Assembly (NCBI RefSeq): GCF_014851805.1
Contig: NZ_JACVAK010000005.1
Span: 124,001-188,000, forward strand
Direction of reading: 5' to 3'
Origin: Pseudoxanthomonas sp. PXM02
GTDB lineage: Bacteria > Pseudomonadota > Gammaproteobacteria > Xanthomonadales > Xanthomonadaceae
Length of the DNA stretch: 64,000 nt
Within the stretch, counting starts at the first letter, position 1; the number at the start of each line of letters is the position of its first letter. The notes under the pieces were generated by a model that ran no database searches, was not told the origin of the DNA, and was given only the letters and a program-made list of their open reading frames with translations. A program made the position numbers and the translations under genes. Positions 34,887 to 48,641 of the stretch are shown one piece after another.

Positions 34887-36570
34887 GGGTGGCCTCGGTC
34901 GAGCAGGGTTCGTCGGCTTCGCGGCGCAGCTGGTCCAGCCGCAGCACGAGGTGGGCGCTGTTGGCGCGGTGGAGGTCGTCGGGGACGCGCTGGCCGTCGG
35001 TCACCCAGGTCATCGGCAACTGGTGGTCGACGACCACGCTCAGCGCGCTGCCCAGGCGTCCGGTTTCGTCCAGCTTGGTCAGCACCACGCCTTGCGGCTG
35101 CACGGTGCTGAAGCGGCGGACCACTTCGTCCAGGTCGGAGAAGTGCGAATTGGCCGGCAGGCACAGCAGGGTCTTCACCTGGCCCGACGCACGCAGCCAG
35201 TTGAGCTGGCCGACCAGGTTGCGGTCGCGCTGGCCCAGGCCAGCGGTGTCGATCAGCACCAGTTTGTAGTCGCGGAGGCGCTCAAGCACCAGCGCCAGGG
35301 TCTGCACGCTGTCGGCTTCGTGTACGGCGATGCCGAGCTGGCGGCCGTAGCCGTGCAGCTGCTCGCGGCCGCCGACACGCACGGTGTCGGTGGTGACCAG
35401 CGCCACGTCGCGGGCGTTGTGGCGCTGCGCGAAGCAGGCGGCCAGCTTGGCGATGGTGGTGGTCTTGCCGGCGCCGGTGGGACCGACCAGGGCGATGACG
35501 CCGCCGGTGTCGAGCAGGTCGGTGTCGAGCACCGGCAGCTTCTTCGACAGCAGGCCCAGCATCAGGCCGCGGCCGCGGTGCAGTTCGGTATCGGCAGGAA
35601 TCTGCAGGGCGATGTCGCGGGTGATGCCGGCATCGAAGCCGTAGTCTTCCATCAGCTCCATCGCCTGCATGCGCACCGGCGAACCGCGCAGGCGTTCGTC
35701 GGTGAGGCGGTGCATCTCGCGCTCGATCATCTCGCGCATGGCGGACAGTTCGCCGCGCATCTGCACCAGCTGTTCGTCGCTCTCGCGCGCGTCCGCGGCG
35801 TTGTCGGTGACGACCGTCAGCGTCGGCACGGTGACGGCGGCGGGCGCCGGGACCGGTGCGGCCGCGGTCACGCGGGTGGCGTGCAGGGCGACGACCGGGG
35901 CCGGTTCGGGTTCCGGCAGCGACAGCGGCGGGGCAATCGAAGGCAGCAGCGCATCCAGGTCGAGCGTGTCGTCGATCTCGGCACGGTGCGAGGCCGGGCG
36001 GCGCGGGATCGCGGCCGGCTCGATCCTGGCGACCGGTTCGTTGGCCGGTGCGGGCGGCAGGCAGGCCGCCAGCTTGGCGGCGAAGGATTCGGGTTCGATC
36101 AGTTGCGGCGCGATGTCACGGAGGACCGGTGCCGGAATCTCGTCATGGATCGGCGCGGGCGTGGCGGCGACCGGCGCACGCGACGGCGCGATCGGCGCAG
36201 GCGGTGCGATCGGGGCCGGCGCGACGGGAGCGGGCTTCACGGCGTCGGCACGCGGCGCGGCCGGCGCTGCCGGCTGGCGGCGGGCGAAGTAGCTGGCGGC
36301 GGCTTCGGCCGGCGACAGGGCCGGCGCGCTGGCGGTCGGTGCCTGCGGCGCCGGATCGAGCAGCGGATGCAGCGGGGCGCTCGGCGCGGCGGGGCGCATG
36401 GCGTCCAGCGTGCGCTGCACGAGGGCTTCGTCGTAATTGCTGGCGGCGACGATCTCGACACCGTCCTCGGTGACCCGGTTGGACAGGATCACCGCATCCG
36501 GGCCGTGTTCCTGCCGGACCATCGCGAAGGCGGTGCGCATGTCGGGGGCGACGAAGCGTTTGATTTTCAT
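34876..36570 (-). CDS. flhF: Flagellar placement GTPase FlhF
   Basis: A 564-residue SRP-type GTPase. The N-terminal B domain begins MKIKRFVAPDMRTAFAMVRQ, followed by a long Ala/Pro-rich linker (about 75-250), the N domain (ELMEDYGFDAGITRDIALQI) and the G domain with P-loop GPTGAGKTTTIAKLA, DTAGLGQRD and TKLDETG. It recruits FliF to the pole and sets where the flagellum is built. The linker accounts for its length, greater than in Bacillus. It lies 48 nt after flhA. Confidence 0.96.
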   Translation of the reverse strand: MKIKRFVAPDMRTAFAMVRQEHGPDAVILSNRVTEDGVEIVAASNYDEALVQRTLDAMRPAAPSAPLHPLLDPAPQAPTASAPALSPAEAAASYFARRQPAAPAAPRADAVKPAPVAPAPIAPPAPIAPSRAPVAATPAPIHDEIPAPVLRDIAPQLIEPESFAAKLAACLPPAPANEPVARIEPAAIPRRPASHRAEIDDTLDLDALLPSIAPPLSLPEPEPAPVVALHATRVTAAAPVPAPAAVTVPTLTVVTDNAADARESDEQLVQMRGELSAMREMIEREMHRLTDERLRGSPVRMQAMELMEDYGFDAGITRDIALQIPADTELHRGRGLMLGLLSKKLPVLDTDLLDTGGVIALVGPTGAGKTTTIAKLAACFAQRHNARDVALVTTDTVRVGGREQLHGYGRQLGIAVHEADSVQTLALVLERLRDYKLVLIDTAGLGQRDRNLVGQLNWLRASGQVKTLLCLPANSHFSDLDEVVRRFSTVQPQGVVLTKLDETGRLGSALSVVVDHQLPMTWVTDGQRVPDDLHRANSAHLVLRLDQLRREADEPCSTEATHVA

Positions 36571-36618
36571 GGCGTGCTATCCGGTTCGATGTCGCGTCGG
36601 GTTCTGCTGCTCCGGGCC

Positions 36619-38703
36619 TCAGCTGATCGTGCCGACCAGCTTCAACCGCTTGTCCTCGGGAACCTCGCTGTAGGCCAGCACCGACAGCGAGGGGACGCTG
36701 TGGCGGACCAGGCGGGCGAGGGCGGCGCGGACCGTTCCCGGTACCAGCACCACCGCAGGCTCGCTGCGGGCTTCCTGCTTGGTCACCACGTCGGCGAGGC
36801 TCTGGTGCAGGCGTTCCGCCAGTCCCGGTTCCAGCGCCGCGCCGGTTCCCTGGGTACTGTCCTGCAAGACGCGTTCCAGATTCGGCGCCAAGGTATAGAC
36901 GGGCAGTTCCGGGGCCATGCCGGAGATCTCTTGCACGATGAAACGGCCCAGCGACGTGCGCACGGCGGCGGTAAGCGCGGCCGGATCGGTGTTCTGCGGG
37001 GCGAACTCGACCAGCGCCTCGGCGATGCGGCGCAGCTGGCGGATCGGCACGCGCTCGATCAGCAGGTTCTGCAGCACACGCACCACGGTGGCCAGCGGCA
37101 GCGCCTTCGGCGTGAGGTCCTCGACCAGCTTCGGCGCGCTGCGGCCCAGCTGCGCCAGCAGTTGCTGGACTTCCTCGTGGCCGAGCAGTTCCGGCGCGTG
37201 TTCGCGCACCAGATGGGAGAGGTGGGTGGCCATCACGGTGGCCGGGTCGACCACGGTGTAACCCAGTGATTCGGCGGTGGCCTTCTGGTGCGCCTGGATC
37301 CACACCGCGTCCAGTCCGAACGCCGGATCCTTGCCGGGGATGCCATCGATGGTGCCGAAGGCGCCACCGGGATCGAGGGCGAGTTCGCGGTCGGGGTGGA
37401 TCTCCGCCGATGCCACCGGCACGCCGTGCACCAGTAGGCGGTAACCGTTGGACGGCAGTTCCAGGTTGTCGCGGATATGCACCGGCGGCACCAGGAAACC
37501 GAGGTCCTGGGTCAGCTTGCGGCGCACCGCCTTGATGCGCGACATCAGCTCGCCGCCCTGGTTCTTGTCGACCAGCGGGATCAGCCGGTAACCGACTTCC
37601 AGGCCCAGCGGGTCGACCGGACGCAGTTCGTCCCAGGTCAGTTCGGCATTGCGGTCGGGTGCCGCGCCCGGGCCGGTCAGCGCAGGCACGTCGCCGGCCG
37701 CCGCCTCGGGGCCCTCCTGGGTCCGCTTCCACATCTTCCAGGCCAGGTAGCCGATGCCGGCGGCCAGCGTCAAAAAGGCGACGTTGGGCATGCCGGGCAC
37801 CAGCCCGACCAGGCCCAGCACGCCGGCAGCCACCGCCAGCGCCTTGTGCTGACCGAAGGCCTGGCCCATGACGGCCTTGCCCATGTCTTCCGAGCGGGAG
37901 GCGCGCGTGACCAGCATGGCCACGGCCGACGAGACCAGCAGCGCGGGCAGCTGGGCGACCAGGCCGTCGCCGATCGACAGCAGGGTGTAGGTGGAGGCCG
38001 CTTCGGCGGCCGGCATGCCGTGTTGGAGCATGCCCACGGCGAAACCGCCGATGAGGTTGATGAACAGGATCAGGATGCCGGCGATGGCGTCGCCGCGGAT
38101 GAACTTGTTGGCACCGTCCATCGAGCCGTAGAAGTCGGCTTCCGCGCGGACTTCCTCGCGGCGGGCCTTGGCTTCCTCGCGGGTCAGCACGCCGGCGTTG
38201 AGGTCGGCGTCGATGGCCATCTGCTTGCCGGGCATCGCGTCCAGGATGAAGCGCGCCGACACTTCGGCGATGCGTCCGGCACCCTTGGTGATCACCACGA
38301 AGTTAATGATGGTCAGGATGGCGAACACCACGATGCCGACCGCGTAGTTGCCGCCGACGACGAACTCGCCGAAGGCCGCGATGACCTTGCCGGCCGCGTC
38401 GTGGCCGTTCTGGCCGTTGAGCAGGATCACGCGGGTGGACGCCACGTTCAGCGCCAGCCGCAGCATCGTGGTCATCAGCAGGATGATCGGGAAGATCGTG
38501 AAGTCCAGCGGACGCCGCACGTAGATCACCGCCAGCAGCACCACCAGCGAGATGGCGATGTTGAAGCTGAAGAGGGCGTCCAGCACCGGCGGCGCCAGCG
38601 GCACCACGATCATGGCCAGCAGCGCCAGCACGACCAGCGGCGCGCCGAGGCCGTTCTTCAGCATGTCCATCCAGCGCATGCCGCCGGCAGGCTGGGCGCT
38701 CAT
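36619..38703 (-). CDS. flhA: Flagellar export apparatus protein FlhA
   Basis: A 694-residue inner-membrane protein, the largest component of the flagellar type III export gate. Eight TM segments occupy about residues 15-330, with the conserved FHIPEP loop (LDAMPGKQMAIDADLNAG, DFYGSMDGANKFIRGDA). The C-terminal half is the cytoplasmic ring that docks chaperone-substrate complexes. Length is normal. It overlaps flhB by four nt and is followed by flhF. Confidence 0.97.
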   Translation of the reverse strand: MSAQPAGGMRWMDMLKNGLGAPLVVLALLAMIVVPLAPPVLDALFSFNIAISLVVLLAVIYVRRPLDFTIFPIILLMTTMLRLALNVASTRVILLNGQNGHDAAGKVIAAFGEFVVGGNYAVGIVVFAILTIINFVVITKGAGRIAEVSARFILDAMPGKQMAIDADLNAGVLTREEAKARREEVRAEADFYGSMDGANKFIRGDAIAGILILFINLIGGFAVGMLQHGMPAAEAASTYTLLSIGDGLVAQLPALLVSSAVAMLVTRASRSEDMGKAVMGQAFGQHKALAVAAGVLGLVGLVPGMPNVAFLTLAAGIGYLAWKMWKRTQEGPEAAAGDVPALTGPGAAPDRNAELTWDELRPVDPLGLEVGYRLIPLVDKNQGGELMSRIKAVRRKLTQDLGFLVPPVHIRDNLELPSNGYRLLVHGVPVASAEIHPDRELALDPGGAFGTIDGIPGKDPAFGLDAVWIQAHQKATAESLGYTVVDPATVMATHLSHLVREHAPELLGHEEVQQLLAQLGRSAPKLVEDLTPKALPLATVVRVLQNLLIERVPIRQLRRIAEALVEFAPQNTDPAALTAAVRTSLGRFIVQEISGMAPELPVYTLAPNLERVLQDSTQGTGAALEPGLAERLHQSLADVVTKQEARSEPAVVLVPGTVRAALARLVRHSVPSLSVLAYSEVPEDKRLKLVGTIS

Positions 38704-39830
38704 GCCTTGCCCCCGTGTTCATCCACGTCGAGCGACGGCAGGTCGGGTAGGGGGGCTTCGCCCACGCGCCAGGCACGCAGCTGGTACACGTAGGACAGGA
38801 TCTGGGCGACGGCGGCGTACAGTCTCACGGGTATCTCCCGGCCAAGCTGACCTTCGCGATACAAGGCGCGTGCCAAAGGCGGGGCGGAGACGATGGCGAT
38901 GCGGTGGGCGTCGGCGATTTCGCGGATGCGCAGGGCCATTTCGTCCAGGCCTTTGGCGACCACGGTGGGGGCACCCATCTGGCCGGCCTGGTACTTCAGC
39001 GCGACGGCGTAATGGGTCGGGTTGACCACGATCACGTCGGCCTTCGGCACGTCCTCCATCATCCGGCGCTGCGACATCTGGTGCTGCATCTGGCGGATGC
39101 GGCCCTTCACTTCCGGGCTGCCCTCGCTTTCCTTCATCTCCTTGCGCAACTCTTCGCGGGTCATCTTCAGCTTCCGCAGCCAGTTCCACTTCTGGTACGG
39201 CGCGTCGATCGCGGCCAGCAGGATCAGGCCACCGGTGGTGGCCAGCAGCAGGGTGCTGGTGAACTTCAGGCCGCTGCGCACCGCCTGCTCGAGCGGCATG
39301 GTCAGCAGCTCGCGCAGGGGGTTCAGGCCCATCTTCAGGCAGATGGCGGCCGCGCCGCCGATCAGCGCCACGCGCAGCAGGGACTTCAGCAGTTCGGCGA
39401 TGCTCTCCGCGCCGTACAGGCGCTTGAGGCCGGAGGCGGGGTTGAGTCGCTTGAAATCGGGCATCAGCGACTTCTGTGAGAACTGCAGACCGCTCATCAG
39501 GGCCGGCGCCGCCAGGCCGGCCAGCACGCAGATGGCCGCGACCGGGGCGATCGCGACCAGCAGCTTCAGCATCATGATGCCGACATAGCCGAACAACTGG
39601 TCCGGCTGGCGCATCAGCAGCGGGTCGGGCGTCAGCGCGATCTTCATCCAGCCCAGCGCGTTGCGCGCCAAGCCCGGACCCATGCCGATGATCGCCAGCA
39701 CGCCCGCACCGAACACCGCCGCCGTCGCCAGCTCGCGCGAACGCGGGATGTTGCCCTGTTCCCGGGCTTCGCGAAGTCGTTTCTCGGTGGGTAATTCAGT
39801 GCGTTCGCCGCTTTCGTCCTGCTCAGACAT
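38700..39830 (-). CDS. flhB: Flagellar export switch protein FlhB
   Basis: A 376-residue inner-membrane protein with four TM segments (about 30-215) and a cytoplasmic domain holding the autocleavage site in VIVVNPTHYAVALKY (Asn-Pro-Thr-His). Cleavage switches export from rod/hook to filament substrates, in response to FliK. It heads the flhB-flhA-flhF-fleN-fliA series; a sigma-54 promoter is 33 bp upstream. In many relatives it directly follows fliR; here the metal island lies between them. Confidence 0.97.
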   Translation of the reverse strand: MSEQDESGERTELPTEKRLREAREQGNIPRSRELATAAVFGAGVLAIIGMGPGLARNALGWMKIALTPDPLLMRQPDQLFGYVGIMMLKLLVAIAPVAAICVLAGLAAPALMSGLQFSQKSLMPDFKRLNPASGLKRLYGAESIAELLKSLLRVALIGGAAAICLKMGLNPLRELLTMPLEQAVRSGLKFTSTLLLATTGGLILLAAIDAPYQKWNWLRKLKMTREELRKEMKESEGSPEVKGRIRQMQHQMSQRRMMEDVPKADVIVVNPTHYAVALKYQAGQMGAPTVVAKGLDEMALRIREIADAHRIAIVSAPPLARALYREGQLGREIPVRLYAAVAQILSYVYQLRAWRVGEAPLPDLPSLDVDEHGGKA

Positions 39831-39862
39831 GGCGCATTTCCGACGGGGTCGGAGGCCTGTCG

Positions 39863-39879
39863 TGCAAGAGCTGTTCCAG
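39863..39879 (-). promoter_or_regulatory. Sigma-54 promoter of flhB
   Basis: Minus strand reads CTGGAACAGCTCTTGCA, with the GG and GC doublets ten nt apart (consensus TGGCACG-N4-TTGC). It fits RpoN/FleQ control of the flhB operon. Confidence 0.65.
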
Positions 39880-39914
39880 TGCGGCGACGGCTCGCCGCCA
39901 TCGGGAAGCGCGGG

Positions 39915-40187
39915 CTACTTCAGGTAGCGACGCATCAGGTCGGCGACCAGTGCGGCCTCTTCGGCACGCCGGGGTTCGTCGGCTTCCTCGACCACGTGCG
40001 CCTGCAGGTGGTCGTTCAGCACTTCCATCATCAGGCCGTGGACGGCGCCGCGCACGGCGGCGACCTGGGTCAGCACCGCGGTGCAGTCGGCGTCGGCTTC
40101 GAGCGCCTTTTCCAGCGCGGACACCTGGCCACCGATGCGGCGGACGCGGGCGAGGAGTTTGTTCCGGTTCGAATGGATGTGCGCCAT
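39915..40187 (-). CDS. dmeR: DmeR/RcnR-type nickel/cobalt-sensing repressor
   Basis: A 90-residue all-helical regulator of the CsoR/RcnR family. It aligns along its whole length with Rcn[41 protein letters not shown], and an MxxYIK-like end. All four metal ligands known in RcnR are present: His3, Cys35, His60 and His64, which points to Ni(II)/Co(II) rather than Cu(I) (CsoR) or formaldehyde (FrmR). It is divergent from dmeF with a 44-bp gap holding one G/C-tract palindrome, as in rhizobial dmeRF. The apo-protein would repress both genes and metal would release it. Confidence 0.9.
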   Translation of the reverse strand: MAHIHSNRNKLLARVRRIGGQVSALEKALEADADCTAVLTQVAAVRGAVHGLMMEVLNDHLQAHVVEEADEPRRAEEAALVADLMRRYLK

Positions 40188-40198
40188 GGGATCGAATC

Positions 40199-40219
40199 AT
40201 ATACCCTAGGGGGGTATAT
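40199..40219. promoter_or_regulatory. DmeR operator
   Basis: An 8-bp inverted repeat ATATACCC-TAGGG-GGGTATAT sits midway between the two divergent starts. AT-rich arms around a G/C tract are the known form of RcnR/DmeR-type sites. It must overlap the promoters of both genes. Confidence 0.75.
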
Positions 40220-40231
40220 AGGAATGCCGCC

Positions 40232-41188
40232 ATGAACCACGATCTGCTCGCCGGCGAAGCCCGGTCCCGCGTCCACCCGCACCGGTTCGACACCGGCAAC
40301 CCGCTTGCCGAGCGCAACACCCGCCGCGCGCTGTACCTGACGGCGGTGATGATGGTGGTCGAGATCGTCGGCGGCTGGTGGTTCAACTCGATGGCGGTGC
40401 TGGCCGATGGCTGGCACATGAGCTCGCACGCCATCGCGCTGGGACTGGCGGTGTTCGCCTACGCCTGCGCGCGCCGCTGGTCTCAGGACGCGCGCTTCAC
40501 CTTCGGCACGTGGAAGATCGAGATCCTCGGCGGCTACACCAGCGCGCTGCTGTTGCTGGCCGTGGCCGCACTGATGGCCGTGCAGTCGGTCCAGCGCCTG
40601 GCCAACCCCAGCCCGATCCATTACGACCAGGCCATCGCGATCGCCGCGGTGGGTCTGGCAGTGAACCTGGTGTGCGCGTGGCTGCTGCGTGGCCATCACG
40701 ATCACCACCATGGGCATGGCCACGATCATGGCGATGCCCACCATCACGATCTCAACCTGCGCTCAGCCTACCTCCACGTTCTCGCCGACGCGGCGACCTC
40801 GGTGCTGGCGATCGTGGCGTTGACCGGCGGCAAGGTATGGGGCGCCGCGTGGCTGGACCCGACCATGGGCATCGTCGGCGCCGTGCTGGTGACCGTGTGG
40901 GCCTGGAGCCTGCTGCGCGACTCCGGCCGCGTGCTGCTGGACGCGGAAATGGATGCGCCGGTGGTGGACGAAGTCCGCCAAGTCATCGAACAAGGCACGG
41001 TGCCCGCACGCATCACCGACCTGCACGTATGGCGGGTGGGGCGGGGCCACTACGCCTGCGTGGTGAGCCTGGTGACCACGGCGCCGGTCGATGCCGCGTT
41101 CTTCCGCAACGCCCTGCAGGTACACGAAGAGCTGGTGCACGTAACGGTCGAAGTGGTGCACGTGCCGGCCGCGGCCGTGATTGCCTAA
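40232..41188 (+). CDS. dmeF: Cation-diffusion-facilitator DmeF, Co/Ni (Zn) efflux
   Basis: A 318-residue inner-membrane metal exporter with six TM segments. The DmeF-type motif ADGWHMSSHA (about residues 58-67, TM2) and HVLADAATSV (TM5) form the transport site. A His-rich cytoplasmic loop (about 153-172, HHDHHHGHGHDHGDAHHHD) between TM4 and TM5 would gather metal, and the C-terminal domain has the usual alpha/beta fold. Such proteins exchange divalent cations for protons. ATG 40232 follows AGGAA by eight nt. Divergence from dmeR and the shared operator indicate metal-induced expression. Cobalt or nickel is the likely main substrate by family. Confidence 0.92.
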   Translation: MNHDLLAGEARSRVHPHRFDTGNPLAERNTRRALYLTAVMMVVEIVGGWWFNSMAVLADGWHMSSHAIALGLAVFAYACARRWSQDARFTFGTWKIEILGGYTSALLLLAVAALMAVQSVQRLANPSPIHYDQAIAIAAVGLAVNLVCAWLLRGHHDHHHGHGHDHGDAHHHDLNLRSAYLHVLADAATSVLAIVALTGGKVWGAAWLDPTMGIVGAVLVTVWAWSLLRDSGRVLLDAEMDAPVVDEVRQVIEQGTVPARITDLHVWRVGRGHYACVVSLVTTAPVDAAFFRNALQVHEELVHVTVEVVHVPAAAVIA

Positions 41189-41218
41189 CACCTGAGGGCT
41201 TGGTTAGCATCGCCGCCG

Positions 41219-41605
41219 ATGAGGCATCGTCTTCTCCAGCGCTTTTCCCGCGTGCTGCGCCTGCCGGCGCTGGCGGTGCTGCTGTTGGCGGTGCTGGTGA
41301 ATCCCGTGTTCGCCTCGCTCGGCGATCTGCATGAGCTGGGGAGCGGGAGCGATCACCTGCATGCTGTCAGCGATCATGAAGCGACCGGCAGCGGTCACGA
41401 TCATGCCGATGGCGATGCAGGCGAGGGCGACCTGCTGCATGCGCTGATGCATGCCAGCCACTGCTGCGGCCACCTGACCGCCATCGTCCCCGCGCCCTTG
41501 CTGCTGCAGGGCGTGCTGTTGCCATCCGTGGCGCTGGCGGCCGACGCTGTCCCGTTGCCGACCGCGCGTCCCGCATCCTTGCTGCGTCCTCCGATCGTCG
41601 CGTGA
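41219..41605 (+). CDS. Small His-rich exported or membrane protein before czcCBA
   Basis: A 128-residue protein. A hydrophobic N-terminal segment (LPALAVLLLAVLVNPVFA, about 15-32) may be a signal peptide. Then comes a His/Asp-rich stretch (SDHLHAVSDHEATGSGHDHA, then HALMHASHCCGH) likely to bind metal, and a second hydrophobic region (LTAIVPAPLLLQGVLLPSVALA). It starts 30 nt after dmeF and lies 62 nt before czcC. The size, His content and place are like CzcI of the Cupriavidus czc operon, a proposed regulator of the efflux system. The resemblance is in composition and context, so I give no symbol. Confidence 0.72.
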   Translation: MRHRLLQRFSRVLRLPALAVLLLAVLVNPVFASLGDLHELGSGSDHLHAVSDHEATGSGHDHADGDAGEGDLLHALMHASHCCGHLTAIVPAPLLLQGVLLPSVALAADAVPLPTARPASLLRPPIVA

Positions 41606-41667
41606 TGGCCGTGCCGGGCTGACGTCCTGTCGCCCGCGTTCCCTCACCGACGTTCCGGAGACTTCCC

Positions 41668-42953
41668 ATGTGGTTGCGATTGGCGGCATTGGCCGCCTTC
41701 GCGATCGCGCCGTGCGTGCACGCACAGGCGCCATCGCCTGCTGTTCCCCCTGACACCCTGACGCTGGACGACGCCATGGCGCGCGTCGCCCGCGCCCATC
41801 CCGACCTGCGCCTGTTCGGCGCACGCACCGATGTCCTGCTCGCCGAACGCGACGTGGCCCTGCTGCGTCCCGCCCTGCGCGCCGGCCTCGACCTCGAGAA
41901 TGTCCTCGGCACCGGCGACGCCAGTGGCATCCGCCAGGCCGAAGCCACGCTGACGCTGGCCGGCGTGCTGGAGCGCGGCGGCAAGCTGGACGCGCGCCGC
42001 ACGCTGGCGCAGGCCCGCATCGATGCCCTGGCGATGCAGCGCGAAACGCAGCGCCTCGATCTGTTGGCCGATGTCGCACGCCGCTATCTGGCCGTCGCCG
42101 GCGCACGTGCGCAACGGGCCATCGCCCAGCAGGACATCGCGCAGCGTCGGCGTACCGTTGCCGCCGCGCGTCAGCGTCTGCAGGCGGGCGCATCGCCCGA
42201 GTCGGTCGTGCTGACCGCGCAGGCGGCGTTGGCGCGTGCCGAACTGGCGCTGGCACGCGCTGACCAGCAGGACGCTGCGGCACGCCAGCATCTGGCCGCG
42301 CTATGGGGCGAACGCGCACCGCGCTTCGATGTGCTCGCAGGCGATCCGCTGGCGTTGCCCGCGATCGACGATGTCGATGCATTGGCCTCGCTGCTGGAGG
42401 GTACGCCGGAACTGACGCAGTTCGCCGACGAGCGCCGTATCCGAGAGGCACGCATCCGGCTGGCACGCGCCGCGTCCACGCCCGACCTCGACTGGCAGGT
42501 CGGCGTGCGCCGCATGCAGGACGGGCGAGACACCGCGCTGGTCGGCGGTATCTCGGTGCCACTCGGCGGTGCGCGCCGCGCGGTGCCGGAGATCCGTGCG
42601 GCCGAAGCGGACCTGGCAGCACTGGAGATCGAGCGCGAATCGCGCGACATCGCGCTGTACTCCACGCTCACCGATGCGCATGGCCGCTACCGCGTGGCGC
42701 AACTGGACGTGCAGCGCACGCGCGACGACGTGCTGCCCCGGCTGCTGCGTGCCGAACAGGCCGCCGAACGCGCCTATCGAGGTGGCGCCATCAGCTACCT
42801 GGAATGGGCGCAGCTGCAGTCCGAGACCACGGCGACGCGTCGCCAGCAACTGGACGCCGCGCTCGACGCGCAGGCGGCCCTGATCGAAATCCAGCGGCTC
42901 ACCGGGCAGACCTTTGTCGCCGCTCCCGCCGCTCAAGAAGAAGGAACGACCCC

Positions 42954-42957
<4 letters not shown>
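41668..42957 (+). CDS. czcC: CzcC-type outer-membrane factor of metal efflux
   Basis: A 429-residue TolC-family outer-membrane channel. The signal peptide is MWLRLAALAAFAIAPCVHA. Two similar halves of long helices (LDDAMARVARAHPDLRLF; ADERRIREARIRLARAA) and a beta-barrel stretch between them are visible. It ends in LIEIQRLTGQTF. It forms the exit duct for the CzcB-CzcA pump. GGAG stands upstream of the ATG, and the stop overlaps the czcB start as ATGA. Confidence 0.92.
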
Positions 42958-47409
<4,452 letters not shown>

Positions 47410-47416
47410 CGCCAGG

Positions 47417-48400
47417 TCAGAACAGGTCGTCCGCGATCACGTAGCTGTCGCGGCCGGCCATCTTCGCGCGATACAGCGCCGCATCGGCACGGGAGAACCA
47501 GTCGTGCCAGGTCTTCTCCTGTTCCCGCAGCAGGGCCGCACCCAGTGAAATGGTGATGCGGCCACCGGGTCCGCGCAGGGCGCCGCGCACCGCCTTGCGT
47601 AGCCGCTCGGAGGCTGATTCCAGCGCCTCGCGACTCTCCAGTTCCAGCAGCGCCACGAACTCTTCGCCGCCGAAGCGGAACACCTGGTCATTGCGGCGCA
47701 TCTCGAAGCGCAGGATCGAGGCGAGGTCGGCGATCGCGGCATCACCGGCCGCATGACCGTACTGGTCGTTGACGTCCTTGAAGTGGTCCAGGTCGAGCAC
47801 CACCAGCCCGAAGCAGCATTCGCCGCGCTGGAACCGGTCGACGGCGTCAGCCAGCGCACGCTCCATGCTGCGCCGGTTCGGCACGCCGGTGAGTGAATCG
47901 ATCGCGGCCAGGCGCTCGAGCTGTACGCGGTCGTCCTGCGTGCGCGAGGCGAAGATCAGCGAGAACACGGTGATCAGCCCCGCGCTGACGAATACCGACA
48001 CCGCATGCACGCCATCGTGGAAGAAGCCGGGGATCAGCTGCATGCCCAGGATCAGCGCGACGTTGCAGCCCACCGCCATCCAGCGGTGGGCGACGAAGAA
48101 GTTGGTCAGCAGCACCAGGTATGTCCAAGCGAGCGCCGTGTGGCCCAGCATCAGGCAGGCACCGAACGTCGCACAGGAATTGAGTGCCGCCAAAACATTG
48201 CCGGCGCGCAGGCTGTCGCCACCGCGCCAGGCGTAGAGCACGGGCGCCGCGACTGCGGCCACGACGATCAGGTCGAAGGCGGCCTGCGACCAGTTTCCTT
48301 GCCAGCCGCGGTACGCACCGAACGAAGCGATCGTTACCGCCGTGATGGAACCCAGCAGGACGATGATGTCCAGGCGGAAGTCGCGGCGTTTCGGCTTCAT
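47417..48400 (-). CDS. Membrane-bound diguanylate cyclase
   Basis: A 327-residue protein starting at ATG 48400 (MKPKRRDFRLDIIVLLG); an in-frame TTG at 48448 would add 16 residues. Five or six TM segments fill about residues 10-160. The GGDEF domain follows: DSLTGVPNRRSMERAL, LDLDHFKDVNDQYGHAAGD, FRFGGEEFVALL. GGEEF is an active signature, and RRND five residues before it is a complete RxxD product-inhibition site. It should make cyclic-di-GMP in response to an unknown membrane signal. It is convergent with czcA. The product could act on YcgR or FleQ encoded nearby. Confidence 0.92.
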   Translation of the reverse strand: MKPKRRDFRLDIIVLLGSITAVTIASFGAYRGWQGNWSQAAFDLIVVAAVAAPVLYAWRGGDSLRAGNVLAALNSCATFGACLMLGHTALAWTYLVLLTNFFVAHRWMAVGCNVALILGMQLIPGFFHDGVHAVSVFVSAGLITVFSLIFASRTQDDRVQLERLAAIDSLTGVPNRRSMERALADAVDRFQRGECCFGLVVLDLDHFKDVNDQYGHAAGDAAIADLASILRFEMRRNDQVFRFGGEEFVALLELESREALESASERLRKAVRGALRGPGGRITISLGAALLREQEKTWHDWFSRADAALYRAKMAGRDSYVIADDLF

Positions 48401-48641
48401 CGATAAGGCCGGGTGCGGACGGTGATGGTCGGGAGGTGACGTGCTCAACGGAAATCGGATAAGCGGACGGAACAGCGCCGCGCGGGCCCGCGCAGTGTAG
48501 GCGGTTGCAGAATGAGGGGAGTGATGGAGATCACGCTTGCCGGGGAGCGGAAATGCGCGGTAATGCGCGTTCTGCGGCGCCTCATCGCGTATTCACCGGG
48601 GACGACGAAGACTCGCGCCCACCCTTGAGAGGAAGTGTTGC

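Noticed and set aside
39915-40187. FrmR or CsoR identity for the small regulator
   Set aside because: His3, Cys35, His60 and His64 match the RcnR ligand set, the CsoR second Cys is lacking, and the divergent partner is a DmeF exporter, not an alcohol dehydrogenase or copper ATPase.
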